A stretch of DNA of 64,000 nt, taken from assembly GCF_018130785.1 (NCBI RefSeq), contig NZ_JAFCJT010000007.1, positions 186,001-250,000 on the forward strand, written 5' to 3'. The notes under the pieces are model-generated. The model saw only the letters and a program-made list of their open reading frames with translations, was not told where the DNA came from and searched no databases. Of this stretch, positions 53,064 through 59,541 are shown one piece after another. Source of the DNA: Bradyrhizobium liaoningense (GTDB lineage Bacteria > Pseudomonadota > Alphaproteobacteria > Rhizobiales > Xanthobacteraceae). Both the position numbers and the translations under genes were made by a program. The first letter of the stretch is position 1. Every line of letters begins with the position of its first letter.

Positions 53064-55943
53064 GTGACCGAGTTCCCGGCAGGGCATAGCTCTCCCAGCA
53101 ATGGCGCCCGAGCGAATCTCGATTTCGATGCCGTTTCGTTCGGACCGTTTTCGCTGAGGTCGCGGTTGCTCGAGAGGGACGGCGCCCCGGTCAAGCTCGG
53201 CAGCCGCGCGATGGACATTCTGCGCCTGCTCCTCAGCCGTGCCGGCGAAGTGGTGCCGAAGAACGAGATTCTGAGCTACGCCTGGTCCGGCCTCGCGGTC
53301 GAGGAGATCAGCCTGCGCGTCCATGTCGCGGAGCTGCGCAAGGTGCTTGGCGACGGCAAGGACGGGGCCCGCTACATCACCAACGTTCCGAGCCGGGGCT
53401 ATTGCTTCGTCGCGCCCGTGCAGCGTGTTGCGCGCAACGTCGCGCCGGTGCCCGTGCCGCGGGTACCCGAGCGGGCGGCATCGCCGGCGGCGTTGCCACA
53501 TCGCCTGGACCGGATGATCGGTCGCGACGATGTGCTGCCCGAGCTGTCGGCGCGTCTGCTGAGCGACCGCTTCGTCACGCTGCGAGGGCCGGGTGGCATC
53601 GGCAAGACCACGGTTGCAACCGCGCTCGCGCATGACATGTGGCAGGCATTCGAGGGGCAGGTTCATTTCCTCGAATTCGGCCCGCTGAAGGACGCCACGC
53701 TGGTCGCGAGCACGGTCGCCGCCGCTCTGGGGCTCGTCGTGCATCACGATGATCCCTCAGGCAGCATCATCAATTTCCTGCGCGGACGGCGGCTGCTGCT
53801 CGTCCTCGACAGCTGCGAGCACGTCATCGACGAGGTCGCTCGTCTGGCAGAAAACATCTATCGCGAGGCGCCGGGCATCGCCATTCTCGCCACCAGCCGC
53901 GAGTCGCTGCTGGTGGAAGGCGAGCAGATCTTCGAGCTCGTGCCGCTGGCCGGGCCGCCGCAAGGCACCCGTCTCAGTGCCGGCGAAGTGCTGGATTATC
54001 CGGCCGCGCAGCTGTTCATCGATCGTGCCGCGGCCGCAGGCCATCGGGGCGATATCACGGACGAGGATGCCGACGTCCTGGCCGAGATTTGCGGCAAGCT
54101 CGACGGCATTGCGCTCGCGATCGAGCTCGCCGCCGTGCGCGTCGGCGTCTACGGGCTGCGGGAGATGGCCGCGCTGCTCGACTCCAGGCTCAAGCTCGAA
54201 TGGCGCGGACGGCGAACGGCGCCGCCACGGCAGCAGACGCTCGGCGCGACACTCGACTGGAGCTTTGGCCTGATCGGCGACAACGAGCGGACCGTGTTTC
54301 AGCGGCTCGCGATCTTCGCTGGTCCCTTCACGCTCAAGGGCGCGATGTCGGTCGCGGCGGAGGAGGGAACGCCGGGTGATCGTGTCGTCGATGCGCTGGA
54401 GCAGCTCGTGGCCAAGTCGCTGGTGTCGGCGCTGCCCGATGGCGCATCGCGGCGCTATCGCCTGCTGGATGCAACGCGCGCCTATGCCATGCAGAAACTG
54501 GTCGACGCAGGCGAAGCGGACGCGATCGCGCGCCGTCACACAGCCTATGTTCAGCGCGCGCTCGAAGCCGGCATGGCCGAGCAGGGCAGCGACCAGGCTT
54601 CCCGCCTGCAGGAGCGCGCGAGCCTGCTCGCAGATGCCCGTGCGGCGTTGGAATGGAGTTTTGCCAACCACGACGGTGCCGCCTTGCGCGTGCCGCTCGC
54701 CGGCAGCGCTGCAAGGCTGTTCGTCGAGCTCAATCTGCTGAACGAGGCGCGCATCTGGTCGGGCCGCGCGCTCGCGATGCTCGACGATGCCAGCCAGGGC
54801 GGCAAATGGGAGCTCGAGCTGCAGTCGACGCTCGGCCACGCCTTCATGTTTACGGAACGCAACAGCGAGCAGGCCGAGGCCGCACTCCGGCGCGGGCTCG
54901 AGATCGCGGAATCGCTTGACGATCACGCCAATGCGTTCAGGCTGCTGTCGCGGCTGAACATGTTCTATCGCCGCACCGGTGACTACAGGCATCTCGTGCC
55001 GACCGCACGCCAGGCCGAGCGCATCGCCCGCCAGATCGGCGATACCGCGGGCATAGCAGGCAGCAAGGCGCTTCTCGGCGTGTCCTATCATCTCGCGGGA
55101 GAGCAGGCCGAGGCGCAGGCCCATCTCGACGAGGGCGTACGTGACGATGCCGCGCTGCGCGGAACGCAGCCCGGGCATTTCGCCTATTCGCGCACGCCGC
55201 AGATCCCGCTCGCGCGCGTGTTGTGGCTGCGCGGCTTTCCCGACCGTGCGCTCGATTGCGTCCGCCCGCTGGTCGGCGCCGCCGCGCCCCGCGACGTGGT
55301 GATGCATTGCATCGCGCTGTGCTGGTCATCCTCGGTGTTCGGTTGGGTTGGCGACTGGGCCTCCGTCGAGACGATGACCGGACGCCTCGCGACGCATGCG
55401 AACGTGCATGGGCTCGCACCTTACGAGGCTGTTGCAACCGGCCTTCGCGCCCAGACCATGATGGCCCGCGGCGAGGTGCCCGGTGGCATCGACCTGCTGC
55501 GAACGGCACTGCCGCGCCTGCACGCGGACCGCTATGAGCTTTACGCCTCCGCGTTCGCTGCGGACCTGTCTCACGGACTTGCCGCGCTGGGACGGTTGAC
55601 GGAGGGACTGCAAGTCCTGCACGAGACTATCGCCCGCGTTGAGCAGGGCGGCGGAGGCTTCGACATGCCGGAGCTGCTCCGCAGGCGCGGCGATCTCGAA
55701 GCGCTCACCGGCGATCTCGATGCCGCCGAAGCGAGCCTTGCCGCATCGCTCGCACTGGCCGAGCAACAGGGCGCGTTGTCCTGGCGATTGCGGACCGAGA
55801 TGTCGCTCGCAGGGCTTCGGCGCCGGCAGGGCAGGAAAAACCCGCTCGACGATCTCGCCGCGACCTATGCGCGCTTCACCGAAGGATTCGAGACGGCCGA
55901 CCTGACGACCGCGCGGCTGATGCTGAACGAACGATCTGCTTGA
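53064..55943 (+). CDS. Winged-helix STAND ATPase transcription regulator
   Basis: A 959-residue regulator. An OmpR-type winged helix (about 25-115: FGPFSLRSRLLERDGAPVKL, LRVHVAELRKVLGD, YITNVPSRGYCFVAP) is followed by an NB-ARC/AAA-type ATPase with Walker A near 175-185 (GPGGIGKTT) and Walker B in LLLVLDSCEHV, the LATSRE sensor motif, and a C-terminal array of TPR-like helices (about 520-950). This is the architecture of LuxR/SARP-related STAND sensors in which TPRs receive a signal, ATP drives oligomerisation and the winged helix binds DNA direct repeats. It starts with GTG. A paralogue of the same build closes the block at 59542. Confidence 0.93.
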   Translation: MTEFPAGHSSPSNGARANLDFDAVSFGPFSLRSRLLERDGAPVKLGSRAMDILRLLLSRAGEVVPKNEILSYAWSGLAVEEISLRVHVAELRKVLGDGKDGARYITNVPSRGYCFVAPVQRVARNVAPVPVPRVPERAASPAALPHRLDRMIGRDDVLPELSARLLSDRFVTLRGPGGIGKTTVATALAHDMWQAFEGQVHFLEFGPLKDATLVASTVAAALGLVVHHDDPSGSIINFLRGRRLLLVLDSCEHVIDEVARLAENIYREAPGIAILATSRESLLVEGEQIFELVPLAGPPQGTRLSAGEVLDYPAAQLFIDRAAAAGHRGDITDEDADVLAEICGKLDGIALAIELAAVRVGVYGLREMAALLDSRLKLEWRGRRTAPPRQQTLGATLDWSFGLIGDNERTVFQRLAIFAGPFTLKGAMSVAAEEGTPGDRVVDALEQLVAKSLVSALPDGASRRYRLLDATRAYAMQKLVDAGEADAIARRHTAYVQRALEAGMAEQGSDQASRLQERASLLADARAALEWSFANHDGAALRVPLAGSAARLFVELNLLNEARIWSGRALAMLDDASQGGKWELELQSTLGHAFMFTERNSEQAEAALRRGLEIAESLDDHANAFRLLSRLNMFYRRTGDYRHLVPTARQAERIARQIGDTAGIAGSKALLGVSYHLAGEQAEAQAHLDEGVRDDAALRGTQPGHFAYSRTPQIPLARVLWLRGFPDRALDCVRPLVGAAAPRDVVMHCIALCWSSSVFGWVGDWASVETMTGRLATHANVHGLAPYEAVATGLRAQTMMARGEVPGGIDLLRTALPRLHADRYELYASAFAADLSHGLAALGRLTEGLQVLHETIARVEQGGGGFDMPELLRRRGDLEALTGDLDAAEASLAASLALAEQQGALSWRLRTEMSLAGLRRRQGRKNPLDDLAATYARFTEGFETADLTTARLMLNERSA

Positions 55944-55949
55944 GAAGGC

Positions 55950-56669
55950 TCAGTCAAACCTGAAGTCCGAGAGATCGATCGACACCATCAGCTCATCGCG
56001 CAGCGGCATCAGCTCCTCCCCGCGCAGATAGATGCGCCGGCGCGTCGGCAGCCTGAAGCCGTCAACGCTGACGGGCTCGGACACATAATGAGCCGCCGGA
56101 AAATTGCCGGCGATCTCGACACGGTAGTCGTGCCGTCGGATCAGCATATCGGAGCCGAAGTAAAAGTCCTGCTCGGCGCTATGGCTTGCGATCCCGGGCG
56201 GGAACGTCGCCCGCAATCCGCGCCAGAGTTCAGTGCCTTCGCGCCAGGGCTCGATCTCCCGAACCTCGAACCCGTCCATGGCAAGCAGGAAGGGCGTCGT
56301 CATGTAGGTCCACAGCGCGTAACCGTTGAAATAGGCGCGATGCAGAGCGTCCCAGTGCGTGCGCATGTCATGCCGCGCGAACGCGGCGCGCGGATTGTTG
56401 CGCCCCGCGACGATGCGTCCGTCGGCGGCTACGATCGCGATCCGCTCGGGGCTGAACGCGGTGCGCTGGCCGGGCTTGCCGAACGGCTCCACGGACGCCC
56501 GCTCGCGATGCAGCTCGATCCGCATCGTGCGCGGCACCTGGTCCTGGTCGACGCCCTTCAGGGCCCAGAGATCGCCGCCGGTCACGATCGTGGCGGCGAG
56601 TCGCCGGTGGGCATTCCATCGATCGAGCCCGCCATGGGCCTCGATCGCATTCGCCAGCAGCGGAATCAT
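55950..56669 (-). CDS. Conserved hypothetical protein (paralogue of the 58716 gene)
   Basis: A 239-residue protein without signal or membrane segment. I do not recognise the family. It has a start pattern AIEAHGGLDRWNAHRRL, a central LWTYMTTPFLL and EPWREGTELWRGLRATFPPG, and a Trp/Tyr/His-rich beta-type sequence suggestive of a lipocalin- or outer-membrane-lipoprotein-like pocket. The protein at 58716 shares these marks in the same order (AIDASGGMARWNSLNRF, IWNYLTNPFLL, TPWRENADTWRRLRAQFPPN). AGAGGAAA lies 8 nt before the ATG. The stop is 7 nt from the convergent regulator's stop. TAAC repeats lie 65-90 nt upstream. Confidence 0.82.
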   Translation of the reverse strand: MIPLLANAIEAHGGLDRWNAHRRLAATIVTGGDLWALKGVDQDQVPRTMRIELHRERASVEPFGKPGQRTAFSPERIAIVAADGRIVAGRNNPRAAFARHDMRTHWDALHRAYFNGYALWTYMTTPFLLAMDGFEVREIEPWREGTELWRGLRATFPPGIASHSAEQDFYFGSDMLIRRHDYRVEIAGNFPAAHYVSEPVSVDGFRLPTRRRIYLRGEELMPLRDELMVSIDLSDFRFD

Positions 56670-56733
56670 CGGGCCGTTTCCTCTCGCATGGATGCTGTTG
56701 CTCCAACGGAGATAGCTCCCGACACAGACGACC

Positions 56734-56761
56734 GCTCGTTAAGCGTTGTTAAGTGCCGTTG
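56734..56761 (-). promoter_or_regulatory. 10-bp-phased TAAC direct repeats upstream of the 55950 gene
   Basis: GTTA at 56738 and 56748 and GTTG at 56758 lie exactly 10 bp apart. On the gene's strand the order is TTAACAACGC then TTAACGAGC, with TAACGAGC ending about 65 nt before the ATG. It lies in the 116-nt gap after the alpha/beta hydrolase gene. Confidence 0.7.
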
Positions 56762-56785
56762 GCGGGCCCGCGACGCTGTCGCCGT

Positions 56786-57739
56786 TCAGCCCTTGTGCCC
56801 GTCCAGACGCGCAAGGAAGTCGCGGACGAGCGTAGCGATCTCGTCGGTCGCCTCGTCGAGCGCGAAGTGACCGGCTTCAAGGATGTGTATCTCCGCATCC
56901 GGCACATCGTCGCGGTAGGCCGAAGCGCCGGCGACAGCGAAGGACGGATCGTATTTGCCCCAGACCACCAGCGTCGGCGGCCGCGTCTTGCGCAGCCAGT
57001 CCTGCCACTTCGGATAGGAAGCGACGTTGGTCCGGTAATCCAGGAACAGGGTGGTCTGGATCTCGGGCTGGCCCGGACGCGTCAGGAATGCGTATTCGTC
57101 GGTCCATGTGTCGGGGTCGTAGCGCTCGGGGTGCGGGCTGGAGCCAAGGTGTCGCTGGCGTGTCGCATCGAGAGAGGTGAAATTGGCCTTGAGCGCTTCC
57201 AGCTCGTGCGCCGGATCGGCCCAGTATTTCCGGCGCGCTTCCCAGAGCGGGCTCAAGCCTTGCTCATGCGAAACGGCATTCTGGATCATGATGGCGCGAA
57301 CGCGCTCCGGATGCGCTAGCGCCATGCGGAAGCCGACCGGGCCGCCATAGTCCTGCATGAACAGCACGTAGTTGGTCAGGCCGAGCTTGTTCGTCAGCTC
57401 GCCCATCACGCCGGCGATGTTGTCAAAAGTGTAGGTGAAATCGGACGGCGGTGGCGCGCTGCTGTTGCCGAAGCCGGGATAATCAGGCGCGATCAGGTGA
57501 TATTTGTCGGCGAGCAGCGGCAGCAGGGGTTCCCACATCCGCGACGAAGAGGGAAAGCCGTGCAGCAGCAGCACTGTTGGTGCGTCGACAGGTCCGGCCT
57601 CGCGATAGAATATCTTGAGGCCCTGGATATCGATGCTGTGATAGCTGATCGAGCGCCGGCTCGATCGCAGATCCTGCGCCGAAGCCTGCACGGTTGCGCA
57701 GGCGAGGGCAGCTGAAAGCGCGAGGGTGAGCGAATTCAT
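56786..57739 (-). CDS. Exported alpha/beta hydrolase (epoxide hydrolase/dehalogenase-like)
   Basis: A 317-residue alpha/beta hydrolase. The signal peptide (LTLALSAALACATVQASAQ) sends it to the periplasm. The oxyanion motif HGFPSSSRMW and the nucleophile elbow MQDYGGPVGF with D130 instead of Ser place it in the epoxide hydrolase/haloalkane dehalogenase branch. A later Asp (WGKYDPSF) and His (EAGHFALDE) complete the triad. In similar gene pairs the substrate is unknown. The 81-nt gap to the DJ-1 gene upstream holds a strong hairpin. Confidence 0.92.
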   Translation of the reverse strand: MNSLTLALSAALACATVQASAQDLRSSRRSISYHSIDIQGLKIFYREAGPVDAPTVLLLHGFPSSSRMWEPLLPLLADKYHLIAPDYPGFGNSSAPPPSDFTYTFDNIAGVMGELTNKLGLTNYVLFMQDYGGPVGFRMALAHPERVRAIMIQNAVSHEQGLSPLWEARRKYWADPAHELEALKANFTSLDATRQRHLGSSPHPERYDPDTWTDEYAFLTRPGQPEIQTTLFLDYRTNVASYPKWQDWLRKTRPPTLVVWGKYDPSFAVAGASAYRDDVPDAEIHILEAGHFALDEATDEIATLVRDFLARLDGHKG

Positions 57740-57770
57740 GATCGTGCCCTGTCTGAGGGATATCGCGGCG

Positions 57771-57800
57771 TCGAGAGGCGCGATCGCAGACGCCTCTCGA
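57771..57800 (-). terminator. Perfect 10-bp hairpin between DJ-1 and hydrolase genes
   Basis: TCGAGAGGCG and CGCCTCTCGA flank a 10-nt loop. It lies 20 nt after the DJ-1 stop. No T-run follows, so it may only partly terminate or may stabilise the DJ-1 message, leaving some read-through into the hydrolase. Confidence 0.6.
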
Positions 57801-57820
57801 GATGTGGCCGCATCCAGGAT

Positions 57821-58522
57821 TTACGAAGCCTTCGCCTGCGGTTTGCCCTTGAGGGCGGCGAGCAGCGCGTCCGCGGCCGGGCCCGAGGAGTGCGGGTTCT
57901 GGCCCGTGATCAGGAGGCCGTCGCTGACGACGTGCGGCGTCCAGTTGGATTTCTTGGAGAAGACGGCGCCGAGCCGCAGAATCTCGTCCTCGACCAGGAA
58001 CGGCACCACCTTGGTGAGACCAACGGCCTCCTCCTCACCGTTGGTGAAGCCGGTGACTTCCTTGCCCTGCACCAGCGGCTTGCCGTCCGGCGTCTTGACG
58101 TGGCGCAGCGCCGCCGGAGAGTGGCACACGATCGCAACATGCTTGCCGGCGGCAAAGAACGACTCGATCAGCTTGACCGAGTTCGGGTCTTCGGCGAGGT
58201 CCCACATCGGGCCGTGACCGCCGGGATAGAACACCGTGTCGAAATCTTCCTGCCTGACGCCGTCGAGGCGAACCGTCTTGTCGAGCTGGGCTTCAGCGGC
58301 AGCGTCCGCCTCGAAGCGCAGCGTCAGGTCGGTGCGGAATTCGGGCTCGTTGCTCTTGGGATCGAGCGGCGGACGGCCGCCCTTGGGCGAAGCCAGCGTG
58401 ATCTCAGCGCCGGAATCCTTGAACACGTAGTAGGGGGCGGCAAGCTCCTCGAGCCAGAAGCCGGTCTTGCGTCCGGTGTTGCCGAGCTGGTCGTGGGAGG
58501 TGAGAACCATAAGAACCTTCAT
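57821..58522 (-). CDS. DJ-1/PfpI-family protein (type 1 glutamine amidotransferase-like)
   Basis: A 233-residue protein with the Hsp31/YajL-like layout: MKVLMVLTSHDQLGNTGRKT start, EELAAPYYVFKDSGAEITLAS, the YPGGHGPMWDLAED acid/turn and the nucleophile elbow AIVCHSPAAL with C133. Members are glyoxalase III, deglycase-like or chaperone proteins that handle reactive carbonyls. The ATG at 58522 has AAGGAG 6 nt upstream. It is flanked by a TAAC repeat site upstream and the hydrolase gene downstream. A detoxification role fits the VOC gene at the window end, but only by context. Confidence 0.92.
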   Translation of the reverse strand: MKVLMVLTSHDQLGNTGRKTGFWLEELAAPYYVFKDSGAEITLASPKGGRPPLDPKSNEPEFRTDLTLRFEADAAAEAQLDKTVRLDGVRQEDFDTVFYPGGHGPMWDLAEDPNSVKLIESFFAAGKHVAIVCHSPAALRHVKTPDGKPLVQGKEVTGFTNGEEEAVGLTKVVPFLVEDEILRLGAVFSKKSNWTPHVVSDGLLITGQNPHSSGPAADALLAALKGKPQAKAS

Positions 58523-58655
58523 GACGATCTCCTTGAGTGCGTTCGCTGCAATGACGCATTCCCTCGTGGTGGAGGTGCGCCGGCCTCGGTCTCGTTCGAG
58601 CACGACACTTGTTCGTTGCTCGTGAGCCCAATGTTGCACCCAAGGCCGCGTGTTT

Positions 58656-58673
58656 GCTCGTTATGTATTGTTA
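58656..58673 (-). promoter_or_regulatory. 10-bp-phased TAAC direct repeats upstream of the DJ-1 gene
   Basis: GTTA at 58660 and 58670. On the gene's strand it reads CTAACAATAC then ATAACGAGC. The octamer TAACGAGC ends about 135 nt before the ATG, somewhat farther than at the other sites. The site also lies 43-60 nt beyond the stop of the 58716 gene. Confidence 0.68.
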
Positions 58674-58715
58674 GGCGTTGAGAGCAGTACTCTCAGCTCT
58701 CGCGCGTCGCCACCG

Positions 58716-59423
58716 CTACTCGAACACGGCGTCGAAGATCTCGACGTCCATCAGCACGGGCTTGGCGATCACGCTTCCATCAGGCCGCAGTGTCTGCGCA
58801 CGCCGCAATGTCGGCACGACGATGCCGCCGAAGCTGTCATGAGCCCAGGAATAATGCGCGACCTTGTTTCCGAACAGATCGTGATCGGTCCGCCGTTGCA
58901 GGGCGTTCTCGTCGAAATAGAAGATCTGCTCGGGCGCGAGCGTGATCAGGTTCGGCGGGAACTGCGCGCGCAGCCGACGCCACGTGTCGGCGTTTTCGCG
59001 CCACGGCGTAAGCTCCTCCGTGACGACGTCGGGATGGGCAAGCAGGAATGGGTTGGTCAGATAATTCCAGATCGCAACACCGCAGAAGAAGACGAGGTGC
59101 AGTTCGTCCGCGAGCGCAGGAGAGCCGGTCTCGGGAAATGCAAGGCTCGGGTTATCCCAGGTGCGCAGCACCTCACCCTCGAGGCTCTCGATCGTGATCG
59201 CGTCGGGCTGAAAGCAACCGGAGTGTTCACCCCCGGTGATGCCGGTGAAGCGGACCGACTGGGCGCGTGTCGAGCCCTCCGCCGTCACGTCCTTGAATTC
59301 GCTGGCATGTCCGGCGCTGGAGAACAACGAGCCCCCGACGGAAAGGTGGAGCGTGAATCGGTTCAAGCTATTCCAGCGGGCCATACCGCCGCTGGCATCA
59401 ATTGCATCGTCGAGAAGCGCCAT
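58716..59423 (-). CDS. Conserved hypothetical protein (paralogue of the 55950 gene)
   Basis: A 235-residue cytoplasmic-looking protein of the same unknown family as the one at 55950. Shared marks are a GG-x-x-RWN motif near residue 15, the Trp/Pro-rich W-x-Y-x-TNPFLL block around residue 120, the PWRE block and a C-terminal segment on a metal- or ligand-like pattern (KVAHYSWAHDSFGGIVVPTLRR). Duplication with divergence is evident from the colinear motifs. It precedes the DJ-1 gene on the same strand and carries a TAAC repeat site 57 nt before its start. Confidence 0.82.
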   Translation of the reverse strand: MALLDDAIDASGGMARWNSLNRFTLHLSVGGSLFSSAGHASEFKDVTAEGSTRAQSVRFTGITGGEHSGCFQPDAITIESLEGEVLRTWDNPSLAFPETGSPALADELHLVFFCGVAIWNYLTNPFLLAHPDVVTEELTPWRENADTWRRLRAQFPPNLITLAPEQIFYFDENALQRRTDHDLFGNKVAHYSWAHDSFGGIVVPTLRRAQTLRPDGSVIAKPVLMDVEIFDAVFE

Positions 59424-59478
59424 GTCCCGCCATATCCGCCGTGAAGTGTCGCCACCATGGCGGGGCGAATGCGGCTTG

Positions 59479-59496
59479 GCATGTTAGAAGTTGTTA
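59479..59496 (-). promoter_or_regulatory. 10-bp-phased TAAC direct repeats upstream of the 58716 gene
   Basis: GTTAGAAGTT and GTTAGGAGTT are consecutive 10-bp units starting at 59483 and 59493. On the gene's strand the proximal unit is CTAACATGC rather than CTAACGAGC. The site lies between the gene and the stop of the convergent-facing regulator. Confidence 0.68.
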
Positions 59497-59541
59497 GGAG
59501 TTGCGAGAGGATGCTTGGGCGGTATCTCGTTGAAGATACTG

